A stretch of 17,787 nt of DNA, taken from positions 1 through 17,787 of the forward strand of contig JAHJBD010000176.1 of the NCBI GenBank assembly GCA_018813725.1. The letters are read 5' to 3'. The stretch is from Nanobdellota archaeon (GTDB taxonomy: Archaea > Nanobdellota > Nanobdellia > Woesearchaeales > JAHJBD01). Below are positions 1-7,584 of the stretch, in pieces. Under the pieces are notes generated by a model, which was not told the origin of the DNA, did not search any database, and saw only the letters and a program-made list of their open reading frames with translations. The translations under genes and the position numbers were made by a program. Position 1 is the stretch's first letter. Each line of letters starts with the position of its first letter.

Positions 1-118
1 AGCCAAGGCACCGCCTTGCTTCTGTCAGTGCTTCTTCTTCAGAAAACCCTAACTCTACTTCACCAAAGTTCTTTACCCTGTCATCAGGGCTCTGCACCGG
101 CATCTCTATCCTTTTCAT
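1..118 (-). CDS. gltA: GltA/SudA-type NAD(P)-dependent flavoprotein, N-terminal fragment
   Basis: Only the first 39 codons are present; the gene runs off the left edge. The start reads MKRIEMPVQSPDDRVKNFGE and continues to an EEEALTEARRCLG stretch. That is the recognisable N-terminus of the glutamate synthase small-chain/sulfide dehydrogenase alpha/NfnB family, where the RRC cysteine begins the N-terminal Fe-S cluster motif. The family transfers electrons between NAD(P)H and ferredoxin, sulfur compounds or a glutamate synthase partner, in the cytoplasm. The ATG (118-116) overlaps the TGA of the zinc-ribbon gene in an ATGA arrangement, so it is translationally coupled to that gene. The SudB/NfnA-like partner subunit lies two genes upstream in the same operon. 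The family is fairly sure; the exact reaction (GltA, sulfide dehydrogenase or Nfn) cannot be decided from 39 residues. Confidence 0.8.
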   Translation of the reverse strand, partial: MKRIEMPVQSPDDRVKNFGEVELGFSEEEALTEARRCLG

Positions 119-375
119 TTTAGCTTGTTGATCTTTAGAAATTCTGAAGCTGAATATGTCTTGCCGCATCTCTTGCAGTGGAACACAGCTTCACCTTTTG
201 GAGAAGGAAAGTCAGATTTTGCGATCTGGGTGCTGCTGCACTTGTCACATTTCATCTGAAGATCTTTCAGATTAAAGAATACATTACATGTCTTGCAGAA
301 AAAAGTTTCTTCTTTCAATGCAAGAATCTTATGCTGCGGCGCATCGCAGAACGGACAAAAATTAACTTCACCCAT
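115..375 (-). CDS. Small zinc-ribbon protein with four CxxC motifs
   Basis: An 86-residue protein with cysteine pairs at C7/C10 (CPFC), C27/C30 (CKTC), C43/C46 (CDKC) and C67/C70 (CKRC), enough for two zinc ribbons. No other domain is recognised. A longer frame opens at 408, but I prefer the ATG at 375. It overlaps the stop of the SudB-like gene by only 8 bases, it is preceded by an AAAGGGGG Shine-Dalgarno-like stretch (inside the SudB C-terminus), and the protein then starts just before the first CxxC. Its TGA overlaps the ATG of the GltA-like gene. It is therefore sandwiched between the two subunits of a flavin oxidoreductase and co-translated with them. A role in assembly, electron transfer or regulation of that complex is only inferred from position. 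Confidence 0.75.
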   Translation of the reverse strand: MGEVNFCPFCDAPQHKILALKEETFFCKTCNVFFNLKDLQMKCDKCSSTQIAKSDFPSPKGEAVFHCKRCGKTYSASEFLKINKLK

Positions 376-1180
376 GTTTACAGCCCCCTTTGCATATTTT
401 CTCTTCATCTAAGTAAACCCTGTTGCGGTTCATAAGATCATCCCAATCAACAAGATGAGCGTCAAATTCTGGGCCGTCACAGCATGCAAATTTCACCTGT
501 TCTCCAACAATCACCCTGCAGCCTCCGCACATACCCATCCCGTCTACCATTATAGGATTTAAAGAAGCTATTGTCTTGATCCTGTGCCTGGTCATCTCTG
601 CCACAGATTTCATCATTATAGGTGGGCCTATCACTACAACCCTGTTTGGTCTTTCCTTTTGCATAAGTGATTTTAAGCCATCTGTGACAAACCCCTGTAT
701 TCCTTTTGAGCCATCATCTGTGCATATTATGATCTCATCAGCTACAGCCTGAAACTTATCTTCCCAAAACAGAAGTTTTTTTGTTTTTGCACCAAGAATC
801 ACAATTATCCTGTTACCCAGTTTCTTCAATGCCTTGGCAATAGGGTAAATCGGTGCAATGCCTAGGCCTCCACCTATTAGGCACACACTGCCAAATTCAC
901 TTATCTCAGAAGCATCCCCTAATGGGCCGACAAGGTCAAGCAGCTTGTCATTTTTTTTCATGCATGAAAGCAGTTCAGTGGTCTTTCCAACAACCAGGAA
1001 CACAAGAAAAATAGATTTTTTAGTCTTATCAGCTATTGTTAAAGGTATACGTTCTCCATTTTGGTTAATCCTCAGGATAATAAACTGTCCAGGTTTTGCC
1101 TTTTTAGCTATCTCTGGCGCTTCAACCTCAAGAAGATAGATGTCTTTTGCCAGTTTCTTTTTTTGAAGTACTGGATACAT
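368..1180 (-). CDS. SudB/NfnA/PyrK-like FAD and 2Fe-2S oxidoreductase subunit
   Basis: A 270-residue protein of the ferredoxin-NAD(P)+ reductase-like family that includes sulfide dehydrogenase beta, NfnA and the dihydroorotate dehydrogenase electron-transfer subunit. Visible are an N-terminal beta-barrel with the flavin motif RIPLTI (residues 44-49), the nucleotide-binding loop GGGLGIAP (103-110), and a C-terminal 2Fe-2S region, MCGGCRV (C218, C221) followed by FACCDGPEF (C233, C234). A further CKGGC sits at the extreme C-terminus. Such subunits bind NAD(H) and FAD and pass electrons to a GltA-like partner, and that partner follows two genes downstream here. The length is close to the family norm. 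The ATG at 1180 has an AAAAGG stretch upstream and a TATA box (TTTATAAAT, minus strand, 1226-1218), giving a short leader. Family confidence is high; the physiological substrate is unknown. Confidence 0.9.
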   Translation of the reverse strand: MYPVLQKKKLAKDIYLLEVEAPEIAKKAKPGQFIILRINQNGERIPLTIADKTKKSIFLVFLVVGKTTELLSCMKKNDKLLDLVGPLGDASEISEFGSVCLIGGGLGIAPIYPIAKALKKLGNRIIVILGAKTKKLLFWEDKFQAVADEIIICTDDGSKGIQGFVTDGLKSLMQKERPNRVVVIGPPIMMKSVAEMTRHRIKTIASLNPIMVDGMGMCGGCRVIVGEQVKFACCDGPEFDAHLVDWDDLMNRNRVYLDEEKICKGGCKHG

Positions 1181-1272
1181 TCATATTACCTTTTTTGGAT
1201 TGTGGAATAAATAAGGGATTTATAAACATTTAGTGTGTGAAGTTTTATATATGCTCAAATATTACTAGTATC
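1181..1272. promoter_or_regulatory. Divergent promoter region between the oxidoreductase operon and polB
   Basis: Two archaeal TATA boxes point outward. On the plus strand TTTATATA (1244-1251) lies 29 bases before the polB ATG at 1273, which predicts a leaderless or nearly leaderless polB mRNA. On the minus strand TTTATAAAT (1226-1218) predicts transcription starting near 1196, leaving about 16 bases of leader that contain AAAAGG before the ATG at 1180. These assignments rest on motif and spacing only. Confidence 0.6.
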
Positions 1273-3702
1273 ATGAAATTTAAGTTTTATCCGCTCGATA
1301 TCACGTATAAAGTGATTGAAGGTGCTGCTGTCATCTTTCTGTTTGGTACAACCACTGATGGCAAGAAGGTGTGTATAGCTGATGCAGAATTCAAGCCTTA
1401 TTTCTATGTAGTGCCTAAAAAAGGTGATATATCTGACAAGCTTTTGAAGATCAAAGTAGATGTAAAAGAAGAAGCAGCAAAGGTAACTGAAGTTCTTACT
1501 GTGAAAAAGAAATACCTTGGCAAAGAGGTAAGTGCGCTTAAGGTATACACCCAACTGCCAAGGGATGTACCAATAATTAGGGATGTGATAAAGGATTGGG
1601 ATATGATCAAACTGATAACAGAATATGATATCCTTTTTGTACGAAGGTACCTTATAGATAAAGAGATAGTGCCATTGACGTTGACAACTGTTGAGTGTGA
1701 AGAAGCAGATTATGGGCTGAAAGTCCCAACATTCAATGCAAAGAAGATGTCCCAGGAACCAGACGAGACACTTAAAGAGCCAAGGATACTGGCATTTGAC
1801 CTTGAGACATATAATCCGCATGGACAGGGGATTGCACCTGAGAAAAATCCAATACTGATGGTGTCTTTCTATGGAAAGGACATCAAGAAAGTTGTGACCT
1901 GGAAACATTTTAAGACAGATCTTGATTATGTGGAATTTGTTGATGGCGAAGTTGACTTGATTGAGAAGTTTAAGGAAGTTATCGAGAAATACAAGCCAGA
2001 TATAATCTGCGGGTATTATTCTGATGGTTTTGATTTTCCTTATATAAACAGCAGGGCAAAAAAGTATAAGATAAAACTTGACCTTGGATTGGATGGTTCA
2101 GAACTGGTAGTCAATAATAGAGGAAAAGTAGAGAAAGCAAGCATCACTGGCATAGTACATATTGATGTTTTTAGGTTTATAAGAAAGATACTGCGGGTAA
2201 ACCTTGATACAGACAGGTTTGGGCTCAATGAGGTAGCTTTTGAATTGCTTGGTGAGAAGAAAAAGGACGTTGAGCTTGATAACCTTGCGAAAGTCTGGGA
2301 TAGTTCTCCTGAAAAGCTTGGTGAATTCTGTGAATATAATCTTCATGATTCATATCTAACCTATCGGATACTTGAGAGCAGTTTTGCTAATATCATTGAG
2401 ATGGTAAAGATTGTCGGTCTGCCACCATTTGACCTGATCAGGCTTGGTTTTTCACAGTTGGTCGAATGGTATCTTCTAAGGCAGGCGCCAAGGTATAATG
2501 AACTTGCACCCCAAAGCCCAACTTCTGAACAGATCAAGCAAAGAAGGCTAGTAACTTACAAAGGTGGTTTTGTCTATGAGCCTAAACCGGGTTTGTATAA
2601 GGAAATAGTTGTGTATGATTTTCGAAGCCTGTATCCATCAATAATCTCATCACATAATATCTCTCCAGCATCGTTTAATGCAGAAGGGATAGGTGAACAG
2701 GTTCCACTTGAAGATGAATTCTATTGGTTTGATACTGAAAGGGGATTTATCCCTGACCTGATCGAGGACATAATCAAGAGAAGGATGCGGATCAAAGAGA
2801 TAATGAAAGGTGAAGAAAACCCGTTCCTTGAAGCAAGGTCGCAAAGTTTGAAGATACTTGCAAACTCGTTTTATGGTTATCTTGGGTTCTATGGTGCAAG
2901 ATGGTATTCGATGGAGTGCGCAAGGTCTACGACTGCTTATGGCAGGCATTATATCACAACTGTTATCGAGAAAGCCAAAGATAATGGGTTTGAGGTGCTG
3001 TATGCTGATACTGATTCATGCTTCTTAGCATTAGGCTCACACAAAAAAGCCGATGCAGACAATTTTGTGGATGAGATAAACAAGACTCTGCCTGGCGTGA
3101 TGGAACTGGAGTTTGACGGTTATTATAAGAGAGGGATTTTTGTGTCAGCAAAGATGAGTGCATTTGGTGCAAAGAAAAAGTATGCTTTGCTAGATCAGGA
3201 TAATAAGCTTAAGCTGCGAGGGTTTGAAGCTGTAAGAAGAAACACTAGCAATATAGCAAAGCAAGTCCAGGAAAAGCTATTGCGCATCGTGCTTGAGGAA
3301 GGGGATAAGGAAAAGGCGCTTAAATATGTTAGGGAAGTTCTGGAAGATATCCGGAAAAAAAAGATCAAAAACGAGGATATGGTGATCACAACGCAACTTT
3401 CAAAAGAGACTTATGATTATCAGTCTGTCGGTCCGCATGTTAAGATTGCAGAACGGATGAAAGAGCTTGGCATGGAAGCTGGGGTTGGGACAATAATACA
3501 GTATATTGTAGCTGGCGGTGGAGGGATTGTAAGGGACAGAGCCAAGCTGCCAGAAGAGGTAAAGGAAGGGGATTATGATCCTAATTATTATATCAATAAT
3601 CAGGTTGTTCCAGCAGTAGACAAGATAATGGAAGTGCTTGGATATACAAAAGATGATATTATTGCAAGTGAAGGGCAAAAGAAGCTTGGCGGGTTTTTCT
3701 AG
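1273..3702 (+). CDS. polB: Archaeal family B DNA polymerase with 3'-5' exonuclease
   Basis: An 809-residue replicative DNA polymerase of normal archaeal PolB length. The proofreading motifs are intact: Exo I AFDLET (D176, E178), Exo II YYSDGFDFPY (D254) and Exo III YNLHDSYLT (D359). The polymerase motifs are motif A DFRSLYPSII (D449), motif B KILANSFYGYLG (from K527) and motif C YADTDSC (D579, D581), followed by the KKKYAL element. Both activities should therefore be functional. The frame is open from a GTG at 1237, but I choose the ATG at 1273 because it lies 29 bases after TTTATATA and the protein then begins MKFKFYPLDITY, as expected for the family. It is divergent from the oxidoreductase operon and followed by a separate promoter, so it is probably a single-gene transcript. 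No intein is present. Confidence 0.96.
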   Translation: MKFKFYPLDITYKVIEGAAVIFLFGTTTDGKKVCIADAEFKPYFYVVPKKGDISDKLLKIKVDVKEEAAKVTEVLTVKKKYLGKEVSALKVYTQLPRDVPIIRDVIKDWDMIKLITEYDILFVRRYLIDKEIVPLTLTTVECEEADYGLKVPTFNAKKMSQEPDETLKEPRILAFDLETYNPHGQGIAPEKNPILMVSFYGKDIKKVVTWKHFKTDLDYVEFVDGEVDLIEKFKEVIEKYKPDIICGYYSDGFDFPYINSRAKKYKIKLDLGLDGSELVVNNRGKVEKASITGIVHIDVFRFIRKILRVNLDTDRFGLNEVAFELLGEKKKDVELDNLAKVWDSSPEKLGEFCEYNLHDSYLTYRILESSFANIIEMVKIVGLPPFDLIRLGFSQLVEWYLLRQAPRYNELAPQSPTSEQIKQRRLVTYKGGFVYEPKPGLYKEIVVYDFRSLYPSIISSHNISPASFNAEGIGEQVPLEDEFYWFDTERGFIPDLIEDIIKRRMRIKEIMKGEENPFLEARSQSLKILANSFYGYLGFYGARWYSMECARSTTAYGRHYITTVIEKAKDNGFEVLYADTDSCFLALGSHKKADADNFVDEINKTLPGVMELEFDGYYKRGIFVSAKMSAFGAKKKYALLDQDNKLKLRGFEAVRRNTSNIAKQVQEKLLRIVLEEGDKEKALKYVREVLEDIRKKKIKNEDMVITTQLSKETYDYQSVGPHVKIAERMKELGMEAGVGTIIQYIVAGGGGIVRDRAKLPEEVKEGDYDPNYYINNQVVPAVDKIMEVLGYTKDDIIASEGQKKLGGFF

Positions 3703-3744
3703 TTCTATATAAACTATATAAATATGCATTTTAGAATATAAAGA

Positions 3745-3754
3745 TTTTTAAATA
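3745..3754 (+). promoter_or_regulatory. TATA box for the small orphan gene at 3778
   Basis: TTTTTAAATA lies about 31 bases before the ATG at 3778, the same spacing seen upstream of polB and ileS. A second AT-rich element with two TATATAAA-like units lies at about 3705-3723, just after the polB stop, and could be an extra or alternative promoter. Confidence 0.5.
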
Positions 3755-3777
3755 TGATAGAAATTTCATTATCTAAA

Positions 3778-4092
3778 ATGGCAAACGTATACGCAGTAAC
3801 AGATAGTGCAAGGCAATGCACAGAATATGTTGATCCAAACTCGCTGGCAGTTCTTGTACACCATATAGTGGTTCAAGGTGGGAAAGTGGCAAGAGTGCAG
3901 GGAGTCAGATATGATCCTAACCTGCAGACAAGGTTGCCTATTGAGCCAACAGCAGTATGGCAGGCTGAATGCGTGCCAGGCTGGGAAAATATGCTTGAGT
4001 CAGTTGTTAACTATTGCATAGAACAGGAAGGATGTGCTGTGGATATATTCCCTCATGGCAAGAGTCCTGTTTCCAGGCGAATTCAGTCATAA
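3778..4092 (+). CDS. Hypothetical protein, 104 residues
   Basis: I do not recognise a family. The protein begins MANVYAVTDSARQCTEYV, is mixed alpha/beta in character, and has no membrane segment, signal peptide or CxxC zinc pair; four single cysteines are scattered through it. The frame is open from an ATG at 3754, but the ATG at 3778 is better placed about 31 bases after TTTTTAAATA, which predicts a leaderless message. The gene sits alone between polB and ileS, and each flanking gene has its own TATA box. Codon usage looks like that of its neighbours, and the promoter supports a real gene. The function is unknown. Confidence 0.65.
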   Translation: MANVYAVTDSARQCTEYVDPNSLAVLVHHIVVQGGKVARVQGVRYDPNLQTRLPIEPTAVWQAECVPGWENMLESVVNYCIEQEGCAVDIFPHGKSPVSRRIQS

Positions 4093-4094
4093 TC

Positions 4095-4103
4095 TTTATA
4101 AAT
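4095..4103 (+). promoter_or_regulatory. TATA box for ileS
   Basis: TTTATAAAT begins two bases after the stop of the upstream small gene and 30 bases before the ATG at 4125. This predicts a leaderless ileS transcript and helps to choose that ATG over the in-frame ATG at 4119. Confidence 0.6.
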
Positions 4104-4124
4104 AATCTGGTTTTCTTTATGTAT

Positions 4125-7100
4125 ATGAAATATGACCCTATAGAAGTTGAAGAGTCTGTAATAAAGTTCTGGCAAGAGTATCAGATATATCATAAAGTCA
4201 AAGAGAAAGTACAGAATGGTAAAGATTTCTACTTCTTAGATGGTCCGCCTTACACTTCAGGAAAAGTACATATTGGCACAGCGTGGAATAAGTAACTGAA
4301 AGATGCAGTATTGCGTTACAAGCGCATGAAGGGATTTAATGTATGGGACAGGGCTGGATATGATATGCATGGCCTTCCAACTGAGCATAAGGTCCAAGAA
4401 AAGTTTGGCATAAAGCACAAGGAAGAGATCCCTGGTTTTGGTATCCAAAAGTTTGTTGAAGAGTGCAGGAAACTGTGCGTAGAAAATATGGAAGTCATGA
4501 ATAAGGACTTTTCAAGACTTGGCGTTTGGATGGATTTTGAGAATCCTTATCAGTCTATCAAAACAAATTTTATGGAAGGCGAGTGGTGGCTGATAAAAAA
4601 AGCCCATGAGAACGGCAGATTGTATGAAGGGGAAAAGGTGATGCACTGGTGCCCTGAGTGTGCAACTTCACTCGCAAAGCATGAGCTTGAGTATGAGAAC
4701 GTGACTGATGATTCCATATTCCTAAAGTTTAAAGTTAAAGGTAAAGAGAATGAATTCTTGGTCATCTGGACAACAACACCATGGACCATCGCTTATAATC
4801 TTGGCGTGATGGTCAATCCTGAAACCGAGTATGTTAAGGTCACGGCAGATAATGAAGTGTGGATAGTCGCAAAAGTCTTAGCTAATGTATTCATGTCAGC
4901 TGTTGCAGGTAAAAAGTATGAGATAATTGAAGAGTTTAAGGGAGCTGAATTAGAACATCTTGAGTATGTGCACCCTTATGACAATCTCCTGAAAGATGTT
5001 TATGCTGAGCTTAAAGCTAAATCTCCTAATGTGCACACAGTATTCTTATCACAGGAATATGTTGATACTAGCTCTGGATCAGGCTTAGTGCATTGCGCAC
5101 CTGGATGCGGTCCTGAAGATTACGAGGTAGGAAGGCTTTATGAAGTTCCTCCTTTCAATAATCTTGATGAGTATGGCAATTATCCTCCAGAGATGGGCGA
5201 ATTTTCCGGCTGGAATGCAAAGAAAGATAATAAAAAGTTCATACAAAAATTAGATGAGCTAGGTGCACTTATCGCGAGCACTCCTGTTGAGCACGAGTAT
5301 GCTCATTGCTGGAGATGCAAGCACCCTGTTGTTTTCAGGACAACCAAGCAATGGTTTTTCAAGGTTGAAGATCTGAAAGATAAGATGAGGCAGCTTAACG
5401 AGGGTGTTCTTTGGATACCTAGATGGGCTGGTTCAAACTCGTTTGATTCATGGCTTAATAATCTTAGAGATAATGGCATAACAAGGCAGCGTTATTGGGG
5501 AACACCATTACCTGTATGGAAATGCGACAAGTGCGGCGAGTATACTGTTGTAGGTTCTGTTGCTGAGCTTAAAGAGCTTGCGGGCAGTGTACCAGACGAC
5601 CTTCATAAGCCATATATCGATGAAGTAAAGATACCTTGCAAGTGTGGTTCGCAGAAGGATAGGATACCTGATATTCTTGATGTATGGATCGATGCAGGTA
5701 CAACATCATGGACTTGTCTTGATTATCCTCAGAGAACTGATCTATTTGAAAAAATGTGGCCGCCTGATTTTATTCTTGAAGGAAAAGATCAGATAAGAGG
5801 GTGGTTTAATCTTCTTTTGGTTGCGTCAATGGTCTCTATGGAAAAGCACAGCTATAAAGCATGCTACATGCATGGTTTTGTACAGGATGCGCAAGGAAGA
5901 AAGATGTCAAAATCTTTGGGCAATTATATACTTCCTGAAGAGGTTGTTGACAAATACGGCGCAGATACTCTTAGGTATTATATGATAGGCGGGGCTAGCC
6001 CTGGTGTTGATATTAATTATAATTTTGAGGATCTTAAAGTTAAATCTAAGAACCTGACTGTCTTATGGAACCTTGGGAATTATCTTGTTGATTATGCAAA
6101 AACACTTGGAGTTAATGCTAAAGATGCACAAGAGCTTAGTGAACTTGGGGTAGAAGAGAAGTATATCCTCTCAAAGCTTAATTCTACTTTGCATTCTGTC
6201 AGTGAGCTTTTTGAGAACTATGCTCTTAATGAGATCCCTAGTGCGATTGAGGAATTGTATCTTGAGCTTTCAAGGACATATATCCAGCTTACAAGGGAAA
6301 AGTCTGCTATGGGAAGTGAGCAAGAGAAAAAACTTGTGCTTAACACGATCTATAAGGTGCTTATGGGTGTCTTAAAGATGCTTGCGCCTATCGCTCCGTT
6401 CATATCAGAGGCAATGTATCAGAACCTTAAGGATGCGTTTGGCCATAAGGAGTTTAGTATCCACTTATTTGATTGGCCAGAGCATGATGAGAAGCTTATC
6501 GATAAGAACCTTGAGATCGCTATGGATAATGTAAGCAGTGTTGTACAGTCATCCCTTGCTGGAAGAGAGAAGATGGGTATGGGGGTAAGATGGCCTATAC
6601 AGGAGATCACTGTTGTAACTAAAGATGATTTTGTGACAAAATCTGTTGAAGAATTGAAAGATATAATCAAGACACAAGTAAATGTTAAGGAGATAAATGT
6701 GATGGAGCACATGCCTGGAGTGAAACTGAGCATAAAAGCTAATTTTAAGACCATCGGTCCTGATTTTGGCCAGGCAGTTGCAGTCATAATACCTAAACTT
6801 ACATCTGAGAGTGCTGAGACAATAGTTGGGCATATTGAAAAAGAGGGAAAGTATACTCTTAAAGTGGATAAGATGAAGTATGAGATCAAGAAAGAACATA
6901 TCATAATCGAAAGGCAGGTGCCTACCAAATATCAGGAAGCTGAGTTTCGGCAAGGGTTTGTCTATCTCAACAAGACAATGACTGAAGAGCTTGAAGCAGA
7001 AGGTTATTCAAGGGAAGTGATGCGAAGGGTGCAGGCTCTTAGGAAGGATGCTGGGCTTGAGAAGGTGGATAGGGTTATTCTTTATATCAAGGCAGATGAA

Positions 7101-7262
7101 GAGATGGCTGGAATGCTTTCAAAATATGTTGAGCAAATACAAGAGAAAGTGGGTGCTGATAAGATAAAGATAGATCATGTTGATCCTGCTCGGAAGCACG
7201 CGCATCATTCTGTCGAGAAGATCAAAGGAAACGAGTTTGGGATCTGGCTTGATAAGGTTTAG
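4125..7262 (+). CDS. ileS: Isoleucyl-tRNA synthetase, interrupted by one in-frame TAA
   Basis: Charges tRNA-Ile with isoleucine in the cytoplasm. The full frame is 1045 codons, normal for archaeal/eukaryotic-type IleRS. In order: the N-terminal PPYTSG...HIGT signature (HIGT at 49-52), GYDMHGLPTE, the editing domain with TTTPWT (about 216-221) and GLVHCAPGCGPEDY, several Cys pairs (CPEC, CWRC, CDKC, CKC) that could bind zinc, KMSKS (593-597), and the anticodon-binding and C-terminal domains up to FGIWLDKV. Codon 57, directly after GTAWNK, is TAA, and the same frame continues with LKDAVLRYKR without any shift. Without suppression this leaves a 56-residue stub and an N-terminally truncated protein lacking HIGT, which could not be active. 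No other decay is visible in this essential gene, so a base-calling error, a strain variant or a second copy elsewhere is more likely than a long-dead pseudogene. Confidence 0.9.
4293..4295 (+). other. In-frame TAA inside ileS
   Basis: The context is AAG TAA CTG. The stop separates the HIGT-containing N-terminus from the rest of IleRS in the same frame. Homologues have a sense codon between AWNK and LKD (from memory, often Ile, Ser or Thr). A single C-to-A change from TCA (Ser) would explain it. Confidence 0.85.
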
Positions 7263-7584
7263 TTCTGAGGTTCTACCATCTCTGTTTTGTCTTCTAAGCT
7301 TGTATTTACTTTGCAAAATGTTGGGAGTACAATACTACCTTATACAATATCGCCTTCAGTTTATCTCTCTCATAAAATGCTGGTTTAACTGGAAACCCCA
7401 TACATCTTAAATATACATTCCCTTATTAGGTATCTCATATTTATAATTATGATGTTTAATCTTGATACTCCGTATTTATTACGTTATCTTTTTAAAACTA
7501 AGGATATTCTTATCTTTCAGAGAGATGGTCTTTTATGGATAAAATCTCAGATTACGCATTGGGAGAATTCTTCTTTTTTGGGGT
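7263..7584. other. Intergenic region and probable leader upstream of the NTPase gene
   Basis: There are 322 AT-rich bases between ileS and the NTPase gene. Candidate TATA elements are TTAAATATA (7407-7415), TTTATAAT (7440-7447) and TTTTTAAAA (7489-7497). None lies about 30 bases before the ATG at 7585, so the message should have an untranslated leader of roughly 65-150 bases, unlike its leaderless neighbours. A 54-codon frame (ATG 7449 to TAA 7611-7613, starting MMFNLDTPYLLRYL) runs through the region and overlaps the NTPase start. It resembles nothing I know and could be an upstream ORF or chance. I see no tRNA, CRISPR repeat or strong hairpin terminator here. Confidence 0.45.

Noticed and set aside
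1255..1908. Antisense frame of 217 codons opposite polB, and similar frames opposite ileS
   Set aside because: They mirror strongly coding sequence, have no promoter or family resemblance, and look like shadows.
4014..4124. N-terminal extension of ileS beginning inside the upstream small gene
   Set aside because: It overlaps the coding end of the 3778 gene, adds non-homologous residues, and lies upstream of the ileS TATA box.
7177..7410. Plus-strand frame of 77 codons across the end of ileS
   Set aside because: It overlaps ileS in another frame, has no promoter, and has a low-complexity hydrophobic tail resembling nothing known.
7263..7584. tRNA or small stable RNA gene
   Set aside because: I found no cloverleaf, no T-loop GTTCRANNC motif and no GC-rich core in this AT-rich stretch.
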